Shown here in pieces: positions 1 through 10,300 of a DNA stretch of 64,000 bases; position 1 is the stretch's first letter, and the number at the start of each line of letters is the position of its first letter. The stretch covers positions 5,518,001-5,582,000 of the forward strand of contig NZ_CP132339.1 of the NCBI RefSeq assembly GCF_030944405.1, written 5' to 3'. A model generated the notes under the pieces. That model was given only the letters and a program-made list of their open reading frames with translations. It ran no database searches and had not been told where the DNA came from. This DNA is from Janthinobacterium sp. J1-1. Lineage in GTDB: Bacteria; Pseudomonadota; Gammaproteobacteria; Burkholderiales; Burkholderiaceae_D. The position numbers and the translations under genes were made by a program.

Positions 1-9
1 TTCCAGCAT
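1..9 (-). CDS. Possible first codons of a gene divergent from the LysR regulator (partial)
   Basis: Read on the minus strand, an ATG at position 9 is preceded by AAGGGA about six bases upstream. This fits a gene running off the left edge of the window and divergently transcribed from the LysR gene, which is the usual arrangement for LysR targets. Only three codons (Met-Leu-Glu) are visible, so nothing can be said about the product and the call is tentative. Confidence 0.3.
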
Positions 10-111
10 GGCGTTTCCCTTGCAGTGGTGACGACGAGGCCACTGTAACGCGCACGGATCGCCACGGCCAATATCAAATAGGGCGCCCTGCGATCTCGAA
101 AAGGCATAGGC

Positions 112-1020
112 ATGATTTCTCTCAAACAGTTCCGCTACTTTGTCGAAGTCGTCGATGCGGGCAGCTATTCGCGCGCGGCGGAAAAGCTGTTTATTGCGCA
201 GTCGGCCCTGAGCCGGCAGATCAAGGAACTGGAAAACGAGGTGCAGGCGCTGCTGCTGACGCGTGACGCGCGCCATATCGAGCTGACCGCCGCCGGCCAG
301 GTCTTTCATGAGCGCGCCAAACGCATCCTCGACGATATCGAGGAAACCGTGCGCCAGACGCGCCATGTGGGCCAGGGTTCGGCCGGCATCATCCGCCTGC
401 TCCACTCCAGTTCCGTCACGCTGACACCGGCCATCGGCGCCGTGCTGCATCGCCTGCTGGCGCAGTTTCCCGGCGTCTCGCTCGATGTGTCGAAAGGCTC
501 GTCGGAAAACCAGGCGGCGGACATCGAAGAAGGCCGCGCCGACCTGGGCCTGGTGCGCCTGCCCACCCTGCGCAAGCACGCCAATATCGTCGTGCGCGAG
601 CTGTACAGCGAAAAGCTGGTGGTGGCGGTGTCGCAGGATTCGCCGCTGGCCGCGCAATCACATACCACCATCGCCGCTCTGCGCGACGAGGCGTTCGTGT
701 CGATTCCGCACAAGGATCGTGGTGGCTTGAGTTACCTGGTGGCGGGCCTGTGCCTGGCCCAGGGATTTTTTCCGAAGGCGGCGCGCGCGCTGTCGCGCAA
801 GACCTCGCAGCTGAACCTGATCGAGGCGAACCTTGGCATTGCGATTGTCCCCGACAGCATGCGCCTGGCGGCGCCGCCCGGCGTGCATTTCCTGACGCTG
901 CCGGAGGACGAATCATCGTCCGTGGTCGGCCTGATCTCACCGCGCGCCACCAGCGGCATGGTGGCGGCGTTTACCGAGGCATTCGTACGCGAGATGGCGG
1001 CAGTTCAGCCTTCGGCATAA
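112..1020 (+). CDS. LysR-family transcriptional regulator
   Basis: A 302-residue protein of normal LysR length. Residues ~1-60 are a winged helix-turn-helix with the family pattern (LKQFRYFVEVVDAGSYSRAA, then SALSRQIKELE). Residues ~90-295 are the periplasmic-binding-protein-like effector domain. It should act as a cytoplasmic DNA-binding activator or repressor responding to a small molecule. The start ATG follows an AAAGG-like ribosome site. Its 3' end overlaps the convergent TrpF-like gene by 16 bases. LysR proteins usually control the divergent neighbour, which here lies off the left edge, so the regulon cannot be read from this window. Family certain; specificity unknown. Confidence 0.93.
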   Translation: MISLKQFRYFVEVVDAGSYSRAAEKLFIAQSALSRQIKELENEVQALLLTRDARHIELTAAGQVFHERAKRILDDIEETVRQTRHVGQGSAGIIRLLHSSSVTLTPAIGAVLHRLLAQFPGVSLDVSKGSSENQAADIEEGRADLGLVRLPTLRKHANIVVRELYSEKLVVAVSQDSPLAAQSHTTIAALRDEAFVSIPHKDRGGLSYLVAGLCLAQGFFPKAARALSRKTSQLNLIEANLGIAIVPDSMRLAAPPGVHFLTLPEDESSSVVGLISPRATSGMVAAFTEAFVREMAAVQPSA

Positions 1021-1682
1021 AGCAGCGCATCGGCCTCGCGCACGGCCGACGTCAGGAGCGCCAGCTTCATGATATCGAGGTGGCCATCGGTGCGCACGCG
1101 CGAGCACAGGTCGATGCCGTAGGGGCGTACCTGGCGCAGGGCCGCGGCCACATTGCCGGCGTCGAGGCCGCCGGCCAGGAACACGGGCACGGGGCTGGCG
1201 CGCACGAAGCGCGCGCTGATGGCCCAGTCGTGGGTGCGGCCGGTGCCGCCCAGTTCCGGCACCGCGCCGCAGGGGCGGCCCGAATCGAGCAGGAAGGCAT
1301 GCACATGGGGGGCATAGGCGGGGATCAGGTCGAGCGCGTCGTCGCCTTCCACATGGATCACCTGCACCCGTTTGACATGGGGAACCAGGCGCGCCAGTTC
1401 GGCCAGTTCACGCGGATCGATATGGCTGACGATCTGCACCGTGGTCGGTTGGGTGGCGGCGATATGGCCGGCGATGCGCGCCGCCGTGGTCTCGGCCGTC
1501 AACAGAAAGGTGGACACGGGCGGCGGCGTCCAGGCGGCGATCTGCGCGATGCGGGCGTCGGGAATCACGCCGGGGCCGGACGGCATGGCAGCCACCAGGC
1601 CCAGCGCGTCGGCGCCGGCAGCGATTGCCAGTTGCGCTTCGTCGATGGAGGCGATGCAGCAGATCTTGATGCGGGTTCTCAT
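1005..1682 (-). CDS. TrpF-like phosphoribosylanthranilate isomerase family protein
   Basis: About 225 residues, the length of a single-domain TIM-barrel isomerase. The N-terminus (TRIKICCIAS) matches the TrpF KICG signature, and the first Cys is in the position of the catalytic general base. HAFLLDSG supplies the matching Asp on a later strand, and VFLAGGLDAGNV resembles the phosphate-binding GGL loop. Authentic TrpF converts N-(5'-phosphoribosyl)anthranilate to CdRP in tryptophan synthesis. Here the signature Gly is replaced by Cys and no other trp gene is nearby, so this may be a diverged paralog acting on another sugar-phosphate substrate. ATG 1682 was chosen over 1694 because it gives the usual N-terminus; neither has a strong ribosome site. 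Confidence 0.75.
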   Translation of the reverse strand: MRTRIKICCIASIDEAQLAIAAGADALGLVAAMPSGPGVIPDARIAQIAAWTPPPVSTFLLTAETTAARIAGHIAATQPTTVQIVSHIDPRELAELARLVPHVKRVQVIHVEGDDALDLIPAYAPHVHAFLLDSGRPCGAVPELGGTGRTHDWAISARFVRASPVPVFLAGGLDAGNVAAALRQVRPYGIDLCSRVRTDGHLDIMKLALLTSAVREADALLYAEG

Positions 1683-1823
1683 GATGGCCAACATTACAAC
1701 ACGGGGCGGCGCCCAATGCCAGCCGCGCGGTCAAGCCGGCGCACTATCGTGCATCCGATTGACAGGCGGCGGGCGGCGGTCGATACTGGTTCGTCCCCTA
1801 TTGCGCGCACAGGAAGCAGGCTC

Positions 1824-3400
<1,577 letters not shown>

Positions 3401-3445
3401 ATGTTGTTCGCAACACCACCAACCGCATGAGAGGAATAATACAAG

Positions 3446-3535
3446 GTCGGATTAGCGCACAAGCGCGTAATCCGACAACACCACGATCGGCGCCAACAAT
3501 GTTGTCGGATTACGGCCCTGCGGGCCTAATCCGAC
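3446..3535. repeat. Pair of REP-type palindromes (GTCGGATTA...TAATCCGAC)
   Basis: Two hairpins in tandem at 3446-3476 and 3504-3535, both with arms GTCGGATTA and TAATCCGAC around different loops (the second loop region is CGGCCctgcGGGCC). A third copy sits at 19406-19431. This palindrome type is a common dispersed extragenic element in proteobacteria. The second copy abuts the stop codon of the RlmN-like gene (3536-3538) and could act as its 3' stabiliser or terminator. Confidence 0.8.
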
Positions 3536-4564
3536 CTACGCGGCCCGTATTTCAATTACTTTTCTGCCCTTGGCCTCACGCGCCCGCAACTGCCCGCAGC
3601 CGCCCTCCACATCCTGCCCGGCCGAATCGCGCAGCTTGGTCAGCACGCCGCGCTCGTGCAGGCGGGCGGCGATCGCGCGCGCCTGGTCCCAGCTGGGGCG
3701 CTTGAACGGCAGGTCGGCGATGGTGTTATACGGGATCATGTTCAGCACCGCATATTTGCCCTTGAGGAGCTCCACGATGCCGTCCAGTTCATCGTCGCCA
3801 TCGTTGATGCCTTCCATCAAGGTCCACTGGTACTGCACCGGATAACCGGTCAGGCGCGCATACGACTCGCCGAACGCCACCAGCTCGCGCGGAGACAGTT
3901 TGGGTGCGCGCGGCAGCAGCTGTTCGCGCAGGTCCGGCTTCGTGGTGTGCAGGGACAGGGCCAGCGCCGGTTTGACACGTCCCTGCGGCAGGCGCTCGAA
4001 GGCGCGCGGGTCGCCGACGGTGGAGAACACCAGGTTCTTGTGGCCGATATTGCCTTCCGTGCCCAGCAGCTCGATCGCTTCCATCACATTATTGAGGTTA
4101 TGGGCCGGTTCGCCCATGCCCATGAAAACGACTTTTTTCACCGGCCGCATGGTCCGCGCCAGCACCACCTGCGCGACGATTTCGCCGCTGGTGACTTGCC
4201 GTATCAGGCCGTCGCGGCCCGTCATGCAGAACTGACAGCCGACGGCGCAGCCCACCTGGCTCGACACGCACAGCCCATCGCGCGGCAGCAGCACGCTTTC
4301 CACCGTCTGCCCGTCGTGCAGGCCGACCAGCAGCCGCGCCGAACCATCGGCGCCGGGGTGGGTGCTGAGCAGCTTGAGCATGCCCCGCAACTCCAAGTCG
4401 AGCGCCGGCAAGGCGGCGCGCACCGGCAGCGGCAAGAAATCTTCGGCGCGGCGCCGGCCCTGGTCGTGCGGCTGCGCCTGTATCCAGTCGCGCAGCACGC
4501 GCTGTTCATGCAGGGGCTTGGCGCCCAGCGCGCGCAGGCGCTGGCGGATGGTATCGATTTGCAT
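3536..4564 (-). CDS. RlmN/Cfr-family radical SAM RNA methyltransferase
   Basis: 342 residues. The radical-SAM cluster motif CAVGCQFC supplies C106, C110 and C113. The methyl-carrying cysteine C99 (GLCVSSQVGC) and the second catalytic cysteine C323 (EGGCGQL) are both present, so the RlmN mechanism (C2 methylation of adenine in rRNA/tRNA) should work. GMGEPAHN is the SAM-binding GGEP-type motif. It differs from canonical betaproteobacterial RlmN in several core positions (MTGRDGL rather than STGxxGF) and is not beside ndk/pilF/hisS, where the main rlmN usually sits. It may therefore be a second family member, and I leave the symbol blank. The N-terminal HhH-like domain (residues ~1-60) is short. 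Confidence 0.85.
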   Translation of the reverse strand: MQIDTIRQRLRALGAKPLHEQRVLRDWIQAQPHDQGRRRAEDFLPLPVRAALPALDLELRGMLKLLSTHPGADGSARLLVGLHDGQTVESVLLPRDGLCVSSQVGCAVGCQFCMTGRDGLIRQVTSGEIVAQVVLARTMRPVKKVVFMGMGEPAHNLNNVMEAIELLGTEGNIGHKNLVFSTVGDPRAFERLPQGRVKPALALSLHTTKPDLREQLLPRAPKLSPRELVAFGESYARLTGYPVQYQWTLMEGINDGDDELDGIVELLKGKYAVLNMIPYNTIADLPFKRPSWDQARAIAARLHERGVLTKLRDSAGQDVEGGCGQLRAREAKGRKVIEIRAA

Positions 4565-4583
4565 GGGGATGAACTGAAAGCGA

Positions 4584-4925
4584 TCAGACCTTCTTGACGA
4601 ACTCGGTCTTCAGGCTCATCTGGCCGAAACCGTCGATCTTGCAGTCGATATCGTGATCGCTGTCGACCAGGCGGATATTCTTGACCTTGGTGCCCATCTT
4701 GACGACGCCGCCGCCACCCTTCAGTTTCAAATCCTTGATGACGCTGACCGTGTCGCCGTCCTGCAGGATATTGCCGGCCGCATCGCGGTAGACTTTGGCG
4801 CCCTCTTCCACCGCTTCACCGGCCGTGGCCGACCATTCATGCGCGCACTCAGGGCAGACGAGGTTGCTGCCGTCTTCGTAGGTGTATTCGGATTGGCATT
4901 GCGGGCATGGAGGTAATGTGCTCAT
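4584..4925 (-). CDS. yjdM: YjdM/PhnA-family zinc-ribbon protein
   Basis: 113 residues, the usual size. The N-terminal zinc ribbon ([12 protein letters not shown]...CPECAHEW) is followed by the PhnA/YjdM domain ([17 protein letters not shown], then the VKNIRLV strand and [21 protein letters not shown]). Once named PhnA, it is not the phosphonoacetate hydrolase; its exact function remains unclear. It ends 19 bases before the RlmN-like start on the same strand, so the two may be co-transcribed. It is divergent from the aldehyde dehydrogenase across ~240 bases. Confidence 0.92.
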   Translation of the reverse strand: MSTLPPCPQCQSEYTYEDGSNLVCPECAHEWSATAGEAVEEGAKVYRDAAGNILQDGDTVSVIKDLKLKGGGGVVKMGTKVKNIRLVDSDHDIDCKIDGFGQMSLKTEFVKKV

Positions 4926-5167
4926 TCGTTTCTCTGTGTGGTGGACGGCGCCTGGCCGTAAAAGCCGACATTATAATTGCTACGCCGGCCATCGGCGGGC
5001 TTTTTTACGCCTTCATGCCAGCGGCCCGGCGACAGCAAACCTTCGCCCCTGCCGCTTTTCCGGCACGGTAGTACACTGGCGCTTTTCGGCTGCCGACTAT
5101 CGCCCCTGCCAGGCAAGGCGCCCGGCCGGCAGCAAGACCGACTCACCACCGACAGGAGCTCCAAGCA

Positions 5168-6613
5168 ATGACAATCTCCAGCTATCCCGATACCCGTTTG
5201 CTGATCGCCAATCAATGGGTGGACGCCACCGGCGGCAAATCCATTCCCGTGCTCAACCCCGCCACCGGACAGGCGATCGGCACGGTCGCCCATGCCAGCA
5301 TCGCCGACCTGGATCGCGCGCTGGCCGCCGCCCAGCAGGGTTTCGAGACGTGGCGCGCCGTGCCGGCCGCCGAACGGGCCGCCATCATGCGCCGCGCCGC
5401 ATCGCTGCTGCGCGAACGCGCCGTCGACATTGCGCAGCAGATGACCCGGGAGCAGGGCAAGCCGGTGGGCGAAGCGAAAGGTGAAATTCTGGCCGGCGCC
5501 GACATCATCGACTGGTTTGCCGCCGAAGGCATGCGCGTCTATGGCCGCATCGTGCCGTCGCGCAACCCGGCCGCGCAGCAGCTGGTGCTGAAAGAGCCGG
5601 TCGGCCCGGTCGCCGCCTTCACGCCGTGGAATTTCCCGATCAACCAGATCGTGCGCAAATTGTCGGCCGCACTGGCCACCGGTTGCTCGTTCCTGTGCAA
5701 GGCGCCGGAAGAAACGCCGGCTTCGCCTGCGGCGCTGATGCAATGCTTCGTCGACGCCGGCCTGCCGCCGGGCGTGGTGGGCCTGGTGTTCGGCGACCCG
5801 GCCGAAATCTCCGGCTACCTGATTCCCCACCCGATCATCCGTAAAGTCACGTTCACCGGCTCGACGCCGGTGGGCAAGCAGCTGGCCGCGCTGGCCGGCG
5901 CCCACATGAAACGCGTGACGATGGAGCTGGGCGGCCACGCCCCGGTGATCATTGCCGAAGACGCCGATGTGGCGCTGGCCGTCAAGGCCGCCGGCGGCGC
6001 CAAGTTCCGCAATGCCGGCCAGGTATGCATTTCGCCGACCCGCTTCCTGGTGCACAATGCCGTCAAGGCCGAATTCACCAGCGCGCTGGTCAAACACGCC
6101 GAAAGCCTGAAACTCGGTGATGGCCTGCAACAGGGCACCACGCTGGGGCCGCTGGCCAACGCGCGCCGCCTCGCCGCCATGGCGAAGGTGGTGGAAGACG
6201 CGCAGGCGAAGGGCGCCACCCTGGCCACCGGCGGCAGCCGCATCGGCGACACCGGCAACTTTTTCGCGCCGACGGTGTTCGCCGATGTGCCGCTCGACGC
6301 GAGCATCTTCAACGACGAACCGTTCGGCCCGATCGCCGGCATCCGCGGCTTCGACAGCCTCGAGGAAGCCATCCTCGAAGCGAACCGCCTGCCGTTCGGC
6401 CTGGCCGGCTATGCCTTCACGCGCTCGATCAAGAACGCCCACCTGCTGATGAACCGCATGGAGGTGGGCATGTTGTGGATCAACCAGGGCGCCGCCCCGA
6501 GCGCCGAAATGCCATTTGGCGGCATCAAGGATTCGGGCCATGGCACGGAAGGCGGGCCGGAGGCGCTGGAATCGTACCTGAATACCAAGGCCGTATCGCT
6601 GGTGGGCGTGTAA
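5168..6613 (+). CDS. NAD(P)-dependent aldehyde dehydrogenase, succinate-semialdehyde type
   Basis: 481 residues, typical of the ALDH superfamily and closest in pattern to GabD-like succinate-semialdehyde dehydrogenases. Visible catalytic residues are Asn155 (FTPWNFP), Glu253 (TMELGGHAP) and nucleophile Cys287 (AGQVCIS). GSTPVG is the coenzyme-binding turn. The sequence after Lys178 (KAPEETP) has an acidic residue that tends to favour NAD over NADP. ACAGGAG lies 10 bases before the ATG. It should oxidise a short semialdehyde in the cytosol, but substrate assignment is by family only. No gabT or gabP lies beside it. Confidence 0.88.
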   Translation: MTISSYPDTRLLIANQWVDATGGKSIPVLNPATGQAIGTVAHASIADLDRALAAAQQGFETWRAVPAAERAAIMRRAASLLRERAVDIAQQMTREQGKPVGEAKGEILAGADIIDWFAAEGMRVYGRIVPSRNPAAQQLVLKEPVGPVAAFTPWNFPINQIVRKLSAALATGCSFLCKAPEETPASPAALMQCFVDAGLPPGVVGLVFGDPAEISGYLIPHPIIRKVTFTGSTPVGKQLAALAGAHMKRVTMELGGHAPVIIAEDADVALAVKAAGGAKFRNAGQVCISPTRFLVHNAVKAEFTSALVKHAESLKLGDGLQQGTTLGPLANARRLAAMAKVVEDAQAKGATLATGGSRIGDTGNFFAPTVFADVPLDASIFNDEPFGPIAGIRGFDSLEEAILEANRLPFGLAGYAFTRSIKNAHLLMNRMEVGMLWINQGAAPSAEMPFGGIKDSGHGTEGGPEALESYLNTKAVSLVGV

Positions 6614-6635
6614 GCCGGCGCCGGCAGCGCGTGGC

Positions 6636-7601
6636 TCAGGTCCGCCGCACGATCTCGATGGTGCTGTGGACGATTTCCTCGTGGATGCTGATACGGGCGC
6701 GCAGCCGCGCCGCCGTCAGGGTGGGGTCGCGGCTGACCACCGACAGCGCGCACGCATACAGCTGCTTGCCGACGCGCCAGACGTGCAGGTCGACGACGCG
6801 CGGCGTGTCGCCGCCCTCTTCCACCTCCACCGCCTCGCGGATTTCCCGCACCACCGGGTGGTCCATCTCGCGGTCCAGCAGGACCGTGCCCGTCTGCTGC
6901 GTCAGCTTTTTCGCCCACAGCGCCACCAGCACCGCACCGGCGATGCCCATCACGGGGTCGAGCCAGTTCCAGCCATAAGCCCACGCGCCGGCCAGCGCGA
7001 CGATGGCCAGCACCGAAGTGGCCGCATCGGCCAGCACATGGACATAGGCGGCCTTCAGGTTCAGATCTTCACCGTGACCATGGTGGTGATGATCGTGCTC
7101 GTGATGGTCGTGGCCGTGCTCATGTCCATGATCGTGGTGCCCGCCCAGGATCAGCGCGCAGACCAGGTTCACCGCCAGGCCGAAACCGGCCACCGCCATG
7201 GCCTGCGGATAATGAATCGCCTGCGGCGCGAACAGGCGCTCGACGGAGGCGGCCACCATCAGCACCGCCACGCACAGCAGCAGGATGGCGCTGGTGTAGC
7301 CGGCCAGGATTTCGATCTTCCAGGTACCGAAGGCAAAGCGCGGGTCGCGCGCATGGCGGCGCGAAGCGGCATAGGCAAACGCCGCCAGGCCGATCGCCAG
7401 CGCGTGCGAGCTCATGTGCCAGCCGTCGGCCAGCAGCGCCATCGAGTTGTACCACCAGCCGGCCACGATCTCGAGCGCCATGGTGGCCAGGGTGATCCAC
7501 ATGACGATGCGCGCGCGGCGCTCGGCCTTGCCATCGCTGCTGTCGAATACGTGCTCATGGGTCCAGGCGGACAGGTCTTCCGCTGCTTGTGCTTGCGTCA
7601 T
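6636..7601 (-). CDS. dmeF: DmeF-type cation diffusion facilitator (Co2+/Ni2+ efflux)
   Basis: 321 residues. Six hydrophobic segments span ~30-225. Helix II carries the CDF metal site (LLADGWHMSSH) and helix V carries the matching HVLADAATS site. Between helices IV and V is a His-rich cytosolic loop (residues ~153-180: HHDHGHEHGHDHHEHDHHHH), the hallmark of DmeF proteins. The C-terminal cytosolic domain (VVDLHVWRVG) is the dimerisation module. It is an inner-membrane proton-coupled exporter of divalent metal. It lies 13 bases downstream of the RcnR/DmeR-type repressor in the same operon, so it should be derepressed by Co or Ni. Confidence 0.93.
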   Translation of the reverse strand: MTQAQAAEDLSAWTHEHVFDSSDGKAERRARIVMWITLATMALEIVAGWWYNSMALLADGWHMSSHALAIGLAAFAYAASRRHARDPRFAFGTWKIEILAGYTSAILLLCVAVLMVAASVERLFAPQAIHYPQAMAVAGFGLAVNLVCALILGGHHDHGHEHGHDHHEHDHHHHGHGEDLNLKAAYVHVLADAATSVLAIVALAGAWAYGWNWLDPVMGIAGAVLVALWAKKLTQQTGTVLLDREMDHPVVREIREAVEVEEGGDTPRVVDLHVWRVGKQLYACALSVVSRDPTLTAARLRARISIHEEIVHSTIEIVRRT

Positions 7602-7614
7602 GATGGTCTTTCGC

Positions 7615-7893
7615 TTATTTGAGATAGGTGCGCAGGATGGCGACGATCTCGTCGGCGCCCTTGGCCCGCTCGGCGTCGCTGGCGATCGCGGGGCTGGCCA
7701 CGTGTTCGCGCAGATGCTCTTCGATCACCTCGGCCATCAGGCCATTGACCGCGCCGCGCACGGCCGCGATCAGCTGCAGCATGTCGCCGCAGTCGCGCCC
7801 TTCCTCCAGCCCCCGCTCGATGCCTTCCACCTGGCCCTTGATGCGCTTGACGCGGTTCAAGAGCTTGTCCTTGTTGTGCGAGATATGTCCCAT
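7615..7893 (-). CDS. dmeR: DmeR/RcnR-type metal-sensing repressor (CsoR family)
   Basis: 92 residues from ATG 7893, which has GGAGG five bases upstream; the longer frame would use TTG and was rejected. With this start the RcnR nickel/cobalt ligands fall exactly in register: His3, Cys35, His60 and His64. The all-helical fold (KLLNRVKRIKGQVEGIERGL...) is CsoR/RcnR. Metal binding should release it from DNA and switch on itself and dmeF. The operator lies immediately upstream at 7909-7930. Formaldehyde-sensing FrmR is a relative, but the His3/His60/His64 set and the dmeF neighbour favour Co/Ni sensing. Confidence 0.93.
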   Translation of the reverse strand: MGHISHNKDKLLNRVKRIKGQVEGIERGLEEGRDCGDMLQLIAAVRGAVNGLMAEVIEEHLREHVASPAIASDAERAKGADEIVAILRTYLK

Positions 7894-7908
7894 GCCTGCC
7901 TCCAATAA

Positions 7909-7930
7909 ATACCATAGGGGGGTATGGTAT
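7909..7930. promoter_or_regulatory. DmeR/RcnR-type operator (G6-centred inverted repeat)
   Basis: A perfect inverted repeat, ATACCATA (7909-7916) and TATGGTAT (7923-7930), flanks six G residues (7917-7922). RcnR-family operators are known as inverted repeats around a G/C tract. It lies just upstream of the dmeR start, where bound repressor would block the promoter. Confidence 0.88.
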
Positions 7931-8097
7931 CAGATTCGTCGCTGTTATTGAAAAAGTTGCTACCCTGACTCATACCGAAATTGATATTAGGCACTAATAA
8001 TTATTGATTGGATAAATAACCGGGCGCGCTCTACCATCATCCAACCACAGGGGCATTGCCACCGCGCGGACCATAAAAATATCAGGAGACTTGTCAC

Positions 8098-9666
8098 ATG
8101 AAATTCAATGATTTGAAAATCGGCCGCCGGCTGGGCGTCAGCTTTGGCGCCATCATCGCCCTGCTCCTGATCCTGGCGCTGGTGGCGATTACCCGGGTCA
8201 GCGAACTGGGCAGCGAAATTCGCCGCATGAACGAAGACAATTATCCAAAAACCGTGCTGGTGCACGCGATCAAGGACGATGTGAACGAAACCATGCTCGC
8301 CATGCGCAATATCTTCCTGACCGTCGACGCCGAACTGGCCGCCAAGGAAGTGCAACATGTGGACCAGATCGCGCGCCGCATCGACACGGTGGTTGGCAAG
8401 CTGGAACGCTTGCCGGCGTCCGCCGAGGGCCGCAGCCGCCTTGCCCGGCTGAACACGGCGCGCCAGCAATTCGACGCCGTCAGGAAAGACGTGCTCAAGC
8501 TGGTGGCGGAAGAGCGCAAATTCGAAGCCAAGAGCCTGATGCTCAAGCAGCTGCAGCCGCGCCAGCAAGCCTATTTTGCCGCGCTCGAACAGCTGGTCAG
8601 CTACCAGACCGGCCTGATGGAAGCGGCCGGCCAGTCCTCGGTACAACAAGCCGAGCAGACCCGCCTGATCATTATCTTGCTATCAAGCGGCGCGGCGCTG
8701 GCCGGCATCCTGCTGGCGATACAGGCCAGCAACAGCATCACGCGCCCCTTGCTGCAGGCGCTGGGCGTGGCGCGGCAGGTGGCGGCCGGCGACCTGACCA
8801 GCACGGTGATCGTGGGCGCGCGCGACGAAACGGGCCAGCTGCTGCAGGCCCTGAACGCCATGAACACCAGCCTGCAGGACATCGTCGGCCAGGTGCGCGG
8901 CGGCACCGACACCATCGCCGACGCCTCGCAGCGCATCGCCAGCGGCAACCTCGATCTGTCGGCCCGCACCGGCCAGCAGGCGGGATCATTGCGCAACACG
9001 GCCGACTCGATGGCGCAGCTGACGTCGACCGTGAAACAGAACGCCGGCCATGCCCGCCAGGCCAACCAGATGGCGGCGCTGGCCTCCGAGGTGGCGGTGC
9101 GCGGCGGCGCCGTAGTGGCGCAGGTGGTCGGCACCATGGGCGCGATCAACACGTCGTCGAAAAAAATCGTCGATATTATCGCCGTGATCGACGGCATCGC
9201 CTTCCAGACCAATATCCTGGCACTGAACGCGGCGGTGGAAGCGGCGCGCGCCGGCGAACAGGGGCGCGGCTTCGCGGTGGTGGCGTCCGAAGTGCGCAAC
9301 CTGGCGCAGCGTTCCAGCCAGGCCGCGCGCGAGGTCAAGGCGCTGATCGACGATTCCGTCAGCCAGGTGGCGGCCGGCAGCAAGCTGGTCAACGAAGCGG
9401 GCGCGACGATGGACCAGATCGTCGACAGCGTGCGCGGCGTGACCGACATCATGGGCGACATCAATGGCGCCAGCCAGGCCCAGGAGGCGGGCATCGAGCA
9501 GATCAACCTGGCGATCGCCGAAATGGACAAGGTGACGCGCCAGAACGCCGCCCTGGTCGAACAGGCGGCGTCGGGCGCCGAGTCCTTGCAGGATGAAGCA
9601 AGCCGGCTGGCGCAGGTGGTCAGCCGCTTCCGGCTGGAGCGCGGCGCGGTGATGCTGCGCTCGTAA
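8098..9666 (+). CDS. Methyl-accepting chemotaxis protein with 4HB sensor
   Basis: 522 residues. An N-terminal membrane helix (~14-32) is followed by a periplasmic four-helix-bundle ligand domain (~35-190), a second membrane helix (~192-212), HAMP (~213-265), and a long cytoplasmic signalling coiled coil. The hairpin tip contains the conserved sequence around [20 protein letters not shown]. Methylation-type Gln/Glu pairs are visible. There is no C-terminal NWETF-type CheR/CheB tether. It senses a periplasmic signal and controls CheA. AGGAG precedes the ATG. It is a single-gene unit, and its ligand is unknown. Confidence 0.93.
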   Translation: MKFNDLKIGRRLGVSFGAIIALLLILALVAITRVSELGSEIRRMNEDNYPKTVLVHAIKDDVNETMLAMRNIFLTVDAELAAKEVQHVDQIARRIDTVVGKLERLPASAEGRSRLARLNTARQQFDAVRKDVLKLVAEERKFEAKSLMLKQLQPRQQAYFAALEQLVSYQTGLMEAAGQSSVQQAEQTRLIIILLSSGAALAGILLAIQASNSITRPLLQALGVARQVAAGDLTSTVIVGARDETGQLLQALNAMNTSLQDIVGQVRGGTDTIADASQRIASGNLDLSARTGQQAGSLRNTADSMAQLTSTVKQNAGHARQANQMAALASEVAVRGGAVVAQVVGTMGAINTSSKKIVDIIAVIDGIAFQTNILALNAAVEAARAGEQGRGFAVVASEVRNLAQRSSQAAREVKALIDDSVSQVAAGSKLVNEAGATMDQIVDSVRGVTDIMGDINGASQAQEAGIEQINLAIAEMDKVTRQNAALVEQAASGAESLQDEASRLAQVVSRFRLERGAVMLRS

Positions 9667-9707
9667 GGCCATGCGACAATGTGTTTTTAACTGATCAGAA
9701 AGCAAGC

Positions 9708-10295
9708 ATGCCCAGCCTTTGCGTTGAACTCGATGGCGCCCGCGTTACCACCATCAGCCTGGCCGACGGGGACATCGTCAATGTTTCGGTGCGTGGCGCG
9801 CTGGACAGAAATCCGAAAGCGGCACTGGACGCGGCCGGCGGCAACTTCGGACAAGGCGGACGTGGCTACCTGACTTGGGCGGAACTTCCGGTGCCGGCCG
9901 GAGCAGTGCTGAAAGTGACCCTGCATGAGGCATGCGAAAACCCGGACGTGGGCAAGACCTTGCAGGAACTTTTCCCTGGGGAAGAGCTGTCCACGCAAAC
10001 CGATTTCACGCTCAATAATGAGATGGTCGCGGAAATACGCGCCCGGCCACAGCTGCACCAGGCATTCTCGGTGCAGGCCGGCACGTCACGGGGCGAGCAG
10101 GCGATGGCGGCAAGTGACGCCCACAACACGAGTTTCACCTTCCACGTCGTCTGGGAATACACCCGCCCAGACCAGGCGCGCGTGCATCTGGCGACGCACT
10201 GCCTCGACGACATCGTGGCACGACGCCTTGGCACTTCCCACCTGCAAACCATGCTGTCATTGGGCGACAGCGCCTCGTTCGTGCTGACCGCCTGA
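9708..10295 (+). CDS. Hypothetical protein
   Basis: 195 residues from ATG 9708; the longer frame begins with GTG 9681 and has no better ribosome site. I do not recognise the family. The N-terminal ~80 residues read as beta-rich with a WAELPVPAGAVLKVTLHE segment, the middle is polar, and the C-terminus has an HVVWEYTRPDQARVHLATHCLDD stretch and ends in SFVLTA. No signal peptide or membrane segment is visible, so it is probably cytoplasmic. It follows the chemoreceptor by 41 bases on the same strand and converges on the DUF2325 gene five bases away. Confidence 0.6.
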   Translation: MPSLCVELDGARVTTISLADGDIVNVSVRGALDRNPKAALDAAGGNFGQGGRGYLTWAELPVPAGAVLKVTLHEACENPDVGKTLQELFPGEELSTQTDFTLNNEMVAEIRARPQLHQAFSVQAGTSRGEQAMAASDAHNTSFTFHVVWEYTRPDQARVHLATHCLDDIVARRLGTSHLQTMLSLGDSASFVLTA

Positions 10296-10300
10296 CAGCG

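Noticed and set aside
750..1823. Plus-strand open frame running from inside the LysR gene through the TrpF-like gene
   Set aside because: Antisense to TrpF, rich in His/Gly/Arg as expected from a reversed GC-rich gene; the real start of that frame is ATG 1824.
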